Shown here one piece after another: positions 22,200-33,519 of a DNA stretch of 64,000 bases; position 1 is the stretch's first letter, and each line of letters begins with the position of its first letter. The stretch covers positions 10,690,364 through 10,754,363 of the forward strand of contig CM055113.1 of the NCBI GenBank assembly GCA_029204225.1, read 5' to 3'. The position numbers and the translations under genes were made by a program. Source of the stretch: Diphasiastrum complanatum (taxonomy: Eukaryota; Streptophyta; Lycopodiopsida; Lycopodiales; Lycopodiaceae). The notes beneath the pieces are model-generated. The model worked only from the letters and a program-made list of their open reading frames with translations. It was not told where the DNA came from and ran no database searches.

Positions 22200-22715
22200 C
22201 ATGAGATTATTGTCAACTACAATAAAGTTCATTTGATGCAGTATCCATGATAGTGCATCAACGACCACATTTTCCCTCCCCTTTCAAAAGCAAATTCTCA
22301 AGTGAAAGTCTTGTGGGATACTTTTGTTGAGTTGGTGTCAGCGTTTTACTTTCAAAGGCTATTGTTCTACCCTCTGGGTTAACATCATGCTTACGACAAT
22401 GCCACTTGCATCCATTTGTAGGTCAAACGATTTTTGAGTATCAACAATCTTGAGGATTGGAGGCATGGCCACCGCCTTCATTGAATGTGTTATTATTTCG
22501 TAATTGGTTTGTTAGAGGAGCAACTACCCAAGAATAGTTCACAAATCTTTGGTAGACCTTACAAAAGCCTAGGAATGACCAGCTAGCGTATATTAGCTAG
22601 CCTCGGCCGCTTCCTTGCCAAAACCACCTTGGATGGGTCAACTGAAATTCTCTCAACCATGACTATGTGATGCAGATACTTGACATGAGTGTTACACAAC
22701 ATATAAGACAAAAGC
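22200..22715 (-). pseudogene. Decayed gypsy RNase H fragment
   Basis: The minus strand reads, over several frames, PPILKIVDTQKSFDLQMDAS, which is the gypsy RNase H start with its catalytic Asp, and further left NVVVDALSWIL, the VADALSR-like end. Stops and shifts are frequent. It faces away from the plus-strand RT fragment that begins at 22716. Confidence 0.55.
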
Positions 22716-23075
22716 TTGTATCTTGACAACTACGGTTTGGAGATGAATCGCATGCCTAAAAGGAGGAAGTTAGAAGGATATTGGAGGAGTAGCTCAAATT
22801 GGGATGTCCGTCCTAGTTATTTATCCTTCGCCTCTCCTATTTTACTTGTTAAGAATGAAGGTGGTTGTTTTCAAATGTACGTTGATTGTAGAGGATTGAA
22901 TAAGATAATTGTAAAGCACAAGTATCTAATGCCCAGGATTCATGAGCTATTGAACATGTTGCAAAGTGCAACCATTTTTTGTAAGATAGAAGCGGGTACC
23001 ATCAGATACAAATTCGAGACAAAGATGTCTAAAAGACAGCCTTCCAAACCGATGTTGGGCACTATGAAATTTTGA
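22716..23075 (+). pseudogene. Decayed gypsy reverse transcriptase fragment
   Basis: The 119-codon frame contains RPSYLSFASPILLVKNEGG, VDCRGLNKIIVKHKYLMPRI and ELLNMLQSATIFCKIEAG. These are the N-terminal gypsy RT blocks, with Cys replacing the usual Tyr in VDYRGLNK. It ends before the catalytic YVDD/FLDD region. It is on the opposite strand from the neighbouring RNase H fragment, so the element was rearranged. Confidence 0.75.
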
Positions 23076-23639
23076 TTCAACATGATCAATATAATGCTCA
23101 ACATTCCTTCTAGGTAGCAATCCAATTAGCCTGTCAATATTTAACATATGTTTAAACTTGTTGAGATGGGCTTCTCCAGCTCACTTGCTGGGTCATATCC
23201 ATGCTGTAATGCATATGTACGTGCCATGGATGATGGAAGATGCAAATAGACGAAGTTGCTTGTGGGTTATTAGTGAGTGGGGTTATTTGATTACTATCAA
23301 ATTTGGAATCAACGTTCACATAACACAACCACAGATATTGTAAGTCCATCTTCTTTATTTGCAAAGTGAGCCCTAACCTTGGTGAGTGATCATGTGAAGT
23401 GACGACCACAATGCAAGCATCTCCATCTGCGGGTTCCTGAGCCATGGTGTGTACTCACATCCCCCTCGGTAAGGTCAACCTCGACCCAAAGGCCTCGGCC
23501 CCACACCGGCATTGTGTCAACACGAGATCAAACTTGCAAACAAAAATAAGCAAGTAAATGTTCAGTAGAAGAAAATACACTGCATTGAACAACATTACCA
23601 GGCTAAAATAGAGCCAATTCATACATCATAGCAAGTGCC

Positions 23640-24000
23640 AAAAAACACATGGGATTAGGGCGTGGGATAGAATTATTTCAGTATGAGCGATAACGGGCGA
23701 CTGCCGTTAGCGTGGGAGTCCGTGCAGGCGTAAAGGAGTGCAGTGTAGGCCTAAACCACGCCCCAGGCAAATGCTTGCACGATGCTCCACGCCTAAACCC
23801 TAAAAAACATGGAATTAGGGCACGGAAATTGAAATTTGTGATATGGACGAAGATGGGCTAAACGGAGGTCACAGGAGTCTCTGCAGGCATGTGGAAATGC
23901 ATTCTAGGCTCAGACATCACCTCAATCGGCTGCCTACAAGTCATTTTGTGAAAATGGCAAAAATACACATGCATTTGGAATGTGGTGTTCAAATTTTGAT
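23640..24000 (+). repeat. Two imperfect tandem copies of about 165 bases
   Basis: ACATGGGATTAGGGCGTGG...GTGGGAGTCCGTGCAGGCGTAAAGGAGTGCA (from 23648) is followed by ACATGGAATTAGGGCACGG...CACAGGAGTCTCTGCAGGCATGTGGAAATGCA (from 23810). The order of the matching words is the same in both. No coding potential is apparent. Further right (24100-24160) are short palindromic words such as AGCGAATCGCAATTCGCT. Confidence 0.5.
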
Positions 24001-24653
24001 GCCTATAGCTCATAAAAAAAATTTTTGCCTCGTCCACAGCTGGCGCGATTCTGGCCGCGAGGAGGCCCAAAAATTAGTACATTCTGGTTTTTTTTTAATC
24101 ACAATTCTGACAGCGAACCGCAGTTCGCGAATCGTGATCCCAGCGAATCGCAATTCGCTGCAACTATGCTTCAAAGAGCTCGTCTAATTTCAATCCTATT
24201 ACTTAAGTTATAACACTAAGATGCATTGACAATTGAACTTCAAAGCCTTCAGGCTAATGGTCACTGAGGACTCAACTTTGAAGTTTGAATTGCCAGCGTA
24301 TGTTACTTAGAAATTGACAGGAAAATTAAGAGAGGATGTGATAATCGATTGATTATAGTCCACACTACACAAAGCTGTAATTGCAACCCAAAGCTAAATT
24401 AACACTTTGTTTTTGCTATAATAGCGGGACAGCAACAGCAATAAAATTGACTGGAGAGAACAAACAAAAAAACAAAAAACAAAAAACAAAAAAAAGAACA
24501 CCTGAAACATGTGGACAGTTCAAACATGAGAGGTCTGATTCTTTCCTGATTCAAACAGTTGAATTGGCTGGTTCGAACATTGTATCGTAGGATAAAAATT
24601 TGTCCCGTTGAAAACTCTAGTGTTTATTCTTGAATGTCGATGCATGTGCACAG

Positions 24654-24731
24654 GCAGCGGATCCAGGATATATCAGTAAACTGCTAGCTGCTCTTCCAAA
24701 CTTGCAGCAAATCGATTCGCATATATTGTGA
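24654..24731 (+). CDS. SDS22: Last exon of the SDS22/PP1R7-like gene
   Basis: After the acceptor TGTGCACAG the frame reads AADPGYISKLLAALPNLQQI then DSHIL and TGA at 24729-24731. A C-terminus of the form (I/L)xxxLPNLxQID closes SDS22/PP1R7 proteins, capping the last repeat. It joins in phase 0 to ERNPC at 11206. The bit at 11286 after the first upstream AG (VYAKT...) was considered as an alternative but does not continue like the family. With this exon the visible protein totals about 237 residues. Confidence 0.82.
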   Translation, partial: AADPGYISKLLAALPNLQQIDSHIL

Positions 24732-25983
24732 ATATGCGTGAATTGATAGATTCCAAAGAGAGACTTCTATTGCTTCCTCACAAAATATCTTGTCAATCAG
24801 TTAGAGGTAAACTCATGGTTTTGTTATTTAAGCATCCCACCTTAGGGTTTTGCTAAGTGGTAGAAGAAACTGTCTTAAGATATCATAAGCCATTTATGCA
24901 AGCATGTTGAATTTGTAAACCTGCAGAATCATATTCTTAGTGACAAAGCAATCTACCAAAGAGAAGCTGCATTGTTGTGAAGTTTTAGGAACACTCCAAA
25001 TTGCTCAGGTGCACACTTTTGTTGTCTGATTCTTTGAAGAGGAATGATTAACATGAATTTTAAAGCTTTACTACCTTTTTTGCATTTGGCGGCATAGCCA
25101 TTATGTGCAGAGTCAGCCTGACACGACTATTTGTGCTGGAGCCTGGAGGCTTGGATTGGATGTTTCATGTAGTTTTTATCACATAATGCAAGAGCAGAAA
25201 TGCCGGGTTAAAACTAGATTGTTGATTCATCAATTGTACAGATTAGTAGTTGTAGTTATTCTTGGTCTCATGACTTGTCCGAATTCCTCTTTCGTTGTTC
25301 AAAATGTTCTGCAGGCTTTGCAGTTTCTAATGCACTGTCAGCCTTTTGAAGATAAGTTTTATAAATTGATGCTAATATTTGAAGTAAACTCTCGGAACAT
25401 GTTATATCTTCGAACGGAGAACACTTGTGGTTGGTAGTCCCAGACATATTTCAGAAATCGTGGTGTCTAAGCACATTTGACTGTTGAGATTGCTATACAT
25501 GGAGTTTTATGCAGTGTCCTATGGGTAAGCTTCGACTATGATTATCCCAAAGGAGCTTTTCTCAGAAATGGGAGTAAATGATACTTTGCATGTTTGTGTT
25601 TAGTAGCAACAAAATATAGGTGCTCTAGTTGAGGTTTTATCTTCCATGAAAGTCAATTCTTTCCCTATCAGAAAAACAGACAAGAACTGATAATGCCATA
25701 AGAGTTTTAAATCACCTTAACAATAGAAATTCTTGTATCTCATTGTTTCTTGCATAGATTCTTAAAAGTGGGCTTTCTGATCAGATGGTATGTACAAGTG
25801 AGCTGCCTTTGTGCTCAATCACCTGCCAGAGTCGCATTCACCTAACCAGCGTTTCCTTGCTCCCTCCAGTTGTTTTTAAAGAGAGCTTTTGATGGATATA
25901 AGCAATCATTATGTTAGCCTTCACAAAGAAACAATTCAGGACCTTATAAATTCTTTGCAATCGGTTTGCCTGATAGATGCACA
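24732..25983 (+). other. 3' region of the SDS22-like gene, no further gene seen
   Basis: The bases after the stop should include the 3' untranslated region. Plus frame 25105-25437 (110 codons) and a short open stretch at 24930-25006 flanked by AG and GT were inspected; neither resembles a known domain. No polyadenylation signal can be assigned with confidence. Confidence 0.35.
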
Positions 25984-26222
25984 GCGTTTCTAGAAACGCG
26001 TTTCTGGTTTGGGAATGTGTTTCTCAGAAACGTTTTTTTTTTACATATTATTTTTTTGATTTTTGTGGGCAATATGGGTATCAAATTAAAGCTCTAATCA
26101 AGGGCATTGCATTTCTGTCAATCCTTATGAATTTCTTAAGACCTGTTTCTGATTTTTTTCCAGCGATTCTGGATCCAGAAACGCGTTTCTAGAAACGTTT
26201 TTCTCCAGAAACGCGTTTCTGG
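25984..26222. repeat. Foldback repeat built of GAAACGCGTTTC palindromes
   Basis: The left arm 25984-26007 is the reverse complement of 26175-26198 at 23 of 24 positions. Each arm itself contains the palindrome AGAAACGCGTTTCT. A further perfect 18-base palindrome CCAGAAACGCGTTTCTGG lies at 26205-26222. The 167-base centre is AT-rich. It could be a MITE; no target duplication is evident. Confidence 0.65.
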
Positions 26223-27509
26223 GCAACTATGGTTTGCCTACAATTGTATATACAGTTAAGAATTTTGCATGATTCTTGCCTTCAATCAATGGTGATAAAT
26301 GTAGATTGCTAGTTGAACGAGCTTGGTTATGGTTTTGTCATTTTCAACTGTAGGGTGCTGATAGCCTATTAAAGTATTCCTCTGCTGGTTGATTATGAAA
26401 GTTTTGCTGGAAAAGCCAGAGAGGAAATGCTGTTCTGGTGATACTAATAATTTCCATTTGCTCACTCCTGTTTTGAATGGACCTTAGCAGCTTGAGAACT
26501 TCCAGTTTAGCTTGTTGATCACGATTTAAGCTTAAACCTTCCAACCATTGTACTCTATATTCTGTATAGTTTGCTTTATTTTGCAGGAAAATCCTGCAAT
26601 TTTGTTGTATCTCTAACCTTGCACAAGGCACGTCTGTTGACGAGCAGGAAGTCAAGTCTGGTATAGGTTTTTTTCCATGCCAAGTCCTGCAGGCTTTGTT
26701 GCTCTGTAATACAGAGCTTTCATTGCTAAAGACATAAAGATGCTTAGGAACACCGAATATGTAGTGTGCAACTTTGGATCAAATAAGCTTTTTAGCCATC
26801 TACTTTCCCTTTGTTGGGGTGGAAATGCTAGTTCCATCACAGTAAATACCAAATGGGATCAGAATATCAACTGGCTATACAGAATAGTGTAAGAGGGTAT
26901 GAAACGTGAAAACTTTTTCCTGGGTATGGTATGTTTGGTAATTTTCATACATTCTTGTAGTGTATAGGTATTTCCACCATTCTTGAATAAAAGATTCCGT
27001 GGAAGAGTTTAAGTCTGTTCTGCCTGTGAATTCTGGTGGATGAAGCGTCAAGATTTGCTCAGTTTATACAACTTGGAGCCAAACTTAGGAACAACAGGTA
27101 TATTGCGTAACTCCATGGGCATTGCCATCTATAGTCGTTCATGGGCATGAAATTATCTTAATCTAGTGCATGATTTCAGTAAATTTACGAAGTTCATTTG
27201 GCCTGCTCAACAATATAGTTCAGCCTTTGAGAGGGGCATTTGTTAAAGTTACAAAATGCTTAGTGGTCTGATATTGGCCTTGCAACTTTGAACAAATACT
27301 CAAGCTATTAATCTTTACTTTAGGGAGTCGTTTCTTGCGGCCCCTTCTACTTGCATACAAACTATGTTAACGTCTTGATCAGATAGTCTTGCCTTTGAAG
27401 GGCAAGGCCTCTAAAGTAGGTTTGTTTGTGGATATCTCTGAATTGTGGGGCTTGCTGATCTTAGTAGCCTTCTAGCTTCTATCATGATCTTCACTTGGAG
27501 AACAATATT

Positions 27510-27608
<99 letters not shown>

Positions 27609-28792
27609 TTTTACTTTGCTCATTCTCAGCACCACTTATTCTTCATTGTCTACAATACCCTTGTAATCCCAATTATAATATTTTTATGATTTTGACATTA
27701 TATATGGAGTTGCTATGCTCACAAAGTTAGTGCATTATAAGTATATGATTACCGTTGCAAGGTACATGACAATGATATGATTTATGGCACATGATATGTC
27801 AAACTAGATTGGATACACAACAGATCATCTTTGGTCGGATGGGTTGTGTAGTTACAGTTTTATCTATTAGTAAGACTCCATGTCCTCAACATAAGTTGGA
27901 CATGGTGTCGATTTGCTTCAATGTGTAAACTTCAATCGTTATTAGTTGGTCACCCTTCAAGTACGTTTTTATCTAGCCTTGAGACCCTTGTGTCATGTTG
28001 TGTTTGAAGGTGAGCTCAAGAATAGCCCACATCTTATGTGACATTTTTTCTTTTCTTCAAGTGAATGAAAGATTTGCCTTTTGTTTGATAGAACATTTCA
28101 ACTTCTACTTTTTGGGTTGAAGCTTTTAGACTCCAAAGAAATTTCATTCATGGTGTTGTACTTCTTTAAATGTGGGAGTACGCAATTTGATATTTGTTAT
28201 TGGCTTCTTGCCTAGCATTGTCGTAACTTCCATCCAAAAATTTACCCTCGAGATAAAGCATTTGAGTTACATTAGTCCCAAAGCTTTGTAAGCTTTATAT
28301 TGGTTTTCGTGAGCTCGCACTTTTATGCTTATTCACATGAGCTTCGTGTATTTGTAAATTACTTTGAGAAATATTGCCATATAGGTAACTTACAAACTTG
28401 GGAACCAAATCAAGGCTGTACCCATGCTTGAGAAAGTAGTTGTAGCTTAAAGGTCATGATTTCTCTTTTATCATTGGTATAAAGGTAGAGTAGCACCATT
28501 ACCAAGGATCCATTGCCCATTGTTGCCAATAATGTGGTGCCACGATGTGTATTAGGCAAATTCAAATGTGAAGTATCACAAAGCAACATAAATGTGTCTA
28601 AGACCAATGCCTTACTAATCAAATAAAACCGAAAAAGACAATTGTCAACCACTTCAAGCAAAAATAAATAATGACCTTTTCAATGAGACTTCCATGTTTC
28701 AAAGCTACTTTTACTCATATATAATATTGCTCATTTGTAGCTTGCATTGTTGTGCAACTAGATATTTCAATGTTGTACATTTTCCACTTTAC
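26223..28792. other. Intergenic AT-rich stretch with (CT)n(CA)n
   Basis: A (CT)n tract at 27511-27585 passes directly into (CA)n to 27608. Minus frames at 26344-26655 and 26652-26852 contain no known domain. I see no RNA gene or terminal repeat. Confidence 0.4.
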
Positions 28793-28862
28793 ATGAGGGG
28801 GGGTTTGAACTTGCAACCAAAGAAACTTTGGAGGCCAAGCTAACCAACTAAGCCACCCCTTC
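28793..28862 (-). repeat. tRNA-like element (SINE head or tRNA pseudogene)
   Basis: On the minus strand GTGGCTTAGTTGGTTAGC matches a pol III A box and GGTTGCAAGTTCAAACCCC matches a B box (GGTTCRANNCC), at tRNA-like spacing. The flanks CTCATGTGAAG and CTCATGTAAAG match at 10 of 11 positions, suggesting a target duplication around a unit of only about 65 bases. It does not fold into a complete standard tRNA by eye. Confidence 0.55.
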
Positions 28863-31263
28863 ACATGAGAAAAATGATGAAATCTTGGTGGATAAAATTT
28901 CTAGAAATTAAAGTTTGTTAAGAACCTTTGATTTGTGCTTGATTTCTTTTTCTTTATTAAGATCAGTTCGATATTGTTTGTGCATTTTTTATTAACATTT
29001 TAAAAAAATATGTAGCTAATTTTTACATTTAAAAACTTCCACAATTATATTAAAACTTTTCACCTCTAGCAAGTAAATATTGATCCTCAATTTAATTTTA
29101 TTGAAATTATATGATATGAAAGCAAATTTTGAGCTTATCATCTTTCTATTTTGAGCCCTATTTTTTATCTTTGTTTTTGTGATTTAAAAAAGAAAGAAAG
29201 TTTATTGTGTGAGTGTGTTCAATGACCTAGATTTCATTTTTCATCAACTACTCATTTGAATGTTATTTTTCTTACACAAGAAGTCAATGACTTAAATACA
29301 TGACATGAGCATATTATCAATTATTTTTAAACAATAAAACATTATATTATGAGTAAGTTTACAAATATACATACGAGGGTCATATGAGCCAAAAGTGTCC
29401 AAGTGAGCACTTGCTCATGGTGGTAGCTCCAAATTTATGAGTGCTAGATTAAATAATAATTGAAATCAGTATGTAGTAGAGATGTCATCATTGAGAAAAC
29501 AACTCATCATGTATGAAGGCCACTAGTAGTCAACATTTTGAGCCAAAAATGTAGAGACGATTGGTATATCTTTTGAAAAAATGATTATGTTATACAACAT
29601 TGGAATCGTCCATAATAGACTCACTCAACATAATGACCCAAAAAGGAATGCGCTATCATATTTTAGTCCTTCATTGGTATCAGAGAAAAATCTATGTCGA
29701 GATGGTTGGGATATCCTTTGAAAGAATGATCATGTTACACCACAAAGGAATCAAGAGGAATGCAATGGACAACAAGCAAAGTTCTTGAGCTTGGCTTGGG
29801 GATTTTCTTGATTGTTCTAAAGATCTTCTTTCAGGTACCATAAGGTTCAACATGAGCCCATTTAGAATTAATGCAAGACAATGGATGGAGGTAGATTTCT
29901 CAATGGAGTGAGTCATATGCTAGAATATTGAGAGACTTTTAAAGCTTCTAATGCTTGTGGGGGAGTGAATTTGAGGTGGAGAGGTAGCACTTTGAGGAAG
30001 TGGGGATGACTAGCTTAAGAACGGTAGAGTCTCACATTCATAGACATTGAGATGATGGTATAAGGAGTGAGCACAAAATTCATGATTGTGAGAGAAACAA
30101 ATAGTATGTTGATTGGTGAATGAAGAGGCAACTTTAGGGGATTCATGAGAAAGTAACTTTCATTATTGGATTTAATAACTTGGACAAATAAGGGGCTTAT
30201 TTCTTTATGGATGTTGGTTATCTTCATTAATTTATTTTGCTAAATTAAATAGCAAACATTTGCATGTGTCACTTGATCATAAGTTAAAGCTTGGGCTTCA
30301 TGTATGTAGGAATTATAATAAGACAAGAAATATAGGTTCTACAACGAATCTAGTTAAATAAAGAGTAAACATTGGGGACCATGACCCCCTTAGTCTTTCT
30401 TCGAGTTTCAATCTCAAATTTGAATTGAGAGAACTATACACCTCTTCTACATGAATTACATTTGCATTTTCTCATATGCACTTTTAACCTCCTTTGCACA
30501 ACATGGACATTTGAGCATTCACCACTACACTTCGAAACTATTTTTCACATTTGCACCTTTTCACAGTTATGTAGACACTTGCACCTTATCAATGACACTT
30601 CAAACTTATCCATTAGATATTAGCACTTTGATATCTACAAACTTGAGTTTCACATTTCCACCTTCACGTGTACACTTCTTCTTACATATGGACTTTGACA
30701 TCTACTTGATCTTCATGCACACTTGTAGATTTATGGTTTGTGCCTATTGTAGAAAAATGTCTAACACGCATCATTTGTATGCTATATTGTCTAAGTATTA
30801 TGCCACAACACAAATATGGGGGTTTGGCATTTTGCGAGTAAATCATCTGTGAGTTTTGTGAGTTTAGTGTTTTTAAATTATGTCAAATTGATAGCACATG
30901 GCATGCTACATTGTTTTTAGATTTTTTAAATTTATTCTACTTCGCTTTTGGGGGTGAAATCTATTTGTATACTTCATTATCATGTTGTTTATTTTCTTAC
31001 TAGCTAAAAGATATGTTTGCAAATCATGCTGTCTACAAATTGTACATAGTATGTTATATCATTGAGAACGCAGAAAACTTAATCACTTTAATTACATTTA
31101 TCAAGCTAAAACATTTTTGTCTACTGCCAAGGATTGATGTATGACCATACATTAAAAGACATGATGTTATGTGGCCAAGCCTATAGATGGAGGCTATAAC
31201 TTGATTATTAAGCTTGTGTTGAGATGATGAAATAATAAAATATTTTTATTTTATTTTATCAAA
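28863..31263. other. AT-rich intergenic stretch
   Basis: No protein domain is recognised. TTGGTATCAGAG at 29673-29684 looks like a plus-strand primer binding site, but no LTR or coding region supports it. Around it a unit of about 70 bases (GTAGAGACGATTGGTATATC.. at 29550 and TGTCGAGATGGTTGGGATATC.. at 29692) occurs twice in diverged form. Confidence 0.35.
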
Positions 31264-31616
31264 TTTGATTGAAGCAATGTATTTTACATGAAAAATGGAG
31301 CATTTTTGCTTTTTGGATCATCTCAATCTGAGCAATATTAAGAAAGTCATCGCCCTTCAAAGTTTTTTAGGCTAATTTTTTTTCTTCTTGGAGCTTGAAA
31401 GGGGTAGCACGTCGGCGTGCTACCAATTTAAGCTTTTAGTCTTTAAGTTAAATTGATAGCACGCTGGCGTGCTACCCCTTTTAGGTTCCAAGGAGAAAAT
31501 GTTTTCTAGTCTAAAAAACGTTGAACCGTCATACTTTTTTACTAGTGCTCAGATTGAGATGGTCCAAAAAGCAAAAGTGCTCCAATTTTTATGTAAAATC
31601 CATTGGTATAATCAAA
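31264..31616. repeat. 353-base foldback (MITE-like) with paired inner palindromes
   Basis: Starting from TTTGATT at 31264 and AATCAAA at 31616 the two arms are near-complementary over about 150 bases each, for example TTTTGCTTTTTGGATCATCT against AGATGGTCCAAAAAGCAAAA. Near the centre each arm holds a palindrome: GGTAGCACGTCGGCGTGCTACC read in two parts at 31403-31424, and its relative at 31455-31476. The transcript or single strand would form a long hairpin. No coding capacity. Target duplication not clear. Confidence 0.75.
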
Positions 31617-32219
31617 GTTAGTTTTTATCTAATATAAAATGATTATATATAAAGCCTATATATCTGATAGCATACCATGTGCCATGAAATTTTAGAAATC
31701 ATTTATAAATAAAACTCGCAAAGAATTTACTCGCAGATTGTCAAAACCTCACAATATGGAGGACATTCAATTAATAAAATAGATGAAAAAATATTAAAAT
31801 TTGAAGGTAAAAAGTACATTGATCTTTGAGTGGATGATGAAAATTTGCATTCACCTTATCTCTATATGAATCGGCCTCGTCTTTTTAAGATGTCTATAGT
31901 AATGGCAAGTTATGCCTCTTTGTATATTGGAAAGCCATGTAACGCAAATGAATCCAGTTGAGAGCTTGGCACAAGGTGCATAGAGAAATTCAATTTTATC
32001 ATATCAACATTAAATTGACAAAGTTGGAGGAAACAAATATAGATTCAAAAAATAAGTTTTGATATCTTATGTTTTCTTATCTAAGAATACCCCCCTAAAC
32101 CCTACAAAAGACTCCAAGAGTGATTGATTGATTAATAAACCAATCTATTACAAAACTAGTCACCAATTTCTTGATTTAGAACACACAATCAAAAGCAATC
32201 AAAAGCAATGATCAAACCA
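31617..32219. other. AT-rich stretch, nothing recognised
   Basis: No open frame of note, RNA gene or terminal repeat was found between the foldback and the older copia LTR. Confidence 0.35.
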
Positions 32220-32974
32220 TGTGTGTGGTATGACCTCCAGTACGACCTAATATCAGAGATTAAGTGTAATCAAGTTTAGTTTGCAAAGCATTCACAAAAA
32301 CACAAGACAAATGTAGAGGAAACTCGAGATTACCAATGTGCTCTCAAAATTCTATCTCCTCACTATGGAATGATAGATTTTATGTACAATAGGGCTCTTC
32401 TCCTTTGAAGTTAGGCGAAAATCCAGCATGTAATAAGGAGACTAATTGACATTTCTTGGCCTAATATGTCAATCTTACCTAACCCTAGAATCATGCCAAT
32501 TTGATGGTTAGGTTGATCAACTACCTCCATGATTTGAGGAGTTTGGTCCTACAATTTAGGAAATTTGACCTATTAGCCTAACTAATCTCTATGATTGATA
32601 TGTAAATACTCTAGACGTAAACTCACACGTGTGAACATGCCCTCACATGTGTGGATTGCAATATGTACCAAAAACTATGTGCAAATCAAGCTAGAATTTG
32701 CCAATTTTCGCACTCCTCCTCAAACCTAGCTTGATGAAACTATGACACATCTATCTACAACTCTAAGAGCTAACTTTTGCTTGAAGAATGAATATTTTTA
32801 GAAGTGTATTAGAAAAAATCCAGCTACAAACAAGGAACTTTTGAGACTCCAATAGAGAATGATGTCCACGAAAGATCTTTCACCACCTCTTAAAGGATCC
32901 CTTACAAGATGTTCCATAAATGTGTCTATATTTGGCAATTAACTCCACATTAGGCAAATAGATTTGATCAAATG
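32220..32974 (-). mobile_element. Remnant of older copia element E2 (3' LTR end and internal edge)
   Basis: CACTCCTCCTCAAACCTAGCTTGATGA at 32711 onward is a diverged copy of the 3' LTR/polypurine junction of element E (CACTCCTCCTCACAATTTAGCTTGATGA at 33507). So a related LTR ends at about 32712 and its internal part is interrupted by E near 32975. The right-hand continuation should start at 37731. The left LTR limit near 32220 is a guess. Confidence 0.5.
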
Positions 32975-33508
32975 AACCAAAGTAGAGTACAACAAGCTTC
33001 TCAGACCTGTAAACAGGTTAAGTACCTTCCAAACCAAGCAATTAATGCATAAGAACACTCACATCCGATACCTAGAACTCGCCACCAAAAGACAATGATG
33101 ATAAAAGTGGAAAAACTCGATTTTTCTTGATATTTTGATGGAGATCCCATTATACATTTATACGTTCCAGGCATGGATCTGAACGTTTTAGGGATCTCTG
33201 TACTTATTATACTCTAACCCTAACATTTAACCTAATAGGTCATTGGATTCATCCTAATATGGAGTCAAGATCTCAAGATCCAAAAACAATGTAAAACATG
33301 TTATTTTTAGCTCCTAGAATTTCTCTAGCTTATCTAAGCACACTTTGGCCTCATTTCAACGATGCTATCACAATGTAATATGAGGAATGAAGTCTTGGGA
33401 AAGCATTCTATGCTATTTTGCACGTGTGGCATCTATTTACATGGCCATCTTGCCAATTACAATGCATGTGACCAAAATTGGTCAAGCTAGAATTGTGAAA
33501 TTCCAACA
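32975..33508 (-). repeat. 3' LTR of copia E
   Basis: It matches 37209-37730 along its length, for example CATGTTATTTTTAGCTCC and GCTTATCTAAGCACACTTTG, and ends AACA at 33508. The outer end (AATGAACCAAAGTAGAGTAC) has diverged from TGACAAAATTTTAC of the other LTR, so the exact start is uncertain by some 20 bases. GTGAGGAGGAG on the minus strand (33509-33519) is the polypurine tract. Confidence 0.8.
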
Positions 33509-33519
33509 CTCCTCCTCAC

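Larger units (their letters stand above)
11207..24653 (+). other. Giant 13.4-kb intron of the SDS22-like gene
   Basis: The donor is CCTTGT|GTATGT at 11206/11207 and the acceptor is TGTGCACAG|GCA at 24653/24654. Both sides are phase 0 and the joined protein ends as expected for the family. The intron contains a LINE, a copia element inside the LINE, gypsy remnants and several simple repeats. All intact transposon frames in it are on the plus strand, the same as the gene. Confidence 0.75.

Noticed and set aside
25105-25437. 110-codon plus frame after the SDS22-like stop codon
   Set aside because: Lies downstream of the gene end, hydrophobic composition without domain, probably chance in the 3' region.
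26344-26852. Two adjacent minus frames (about 100 and 66 codons) as a gene
   Set aside because: No known motif, no convincing splice link between them.
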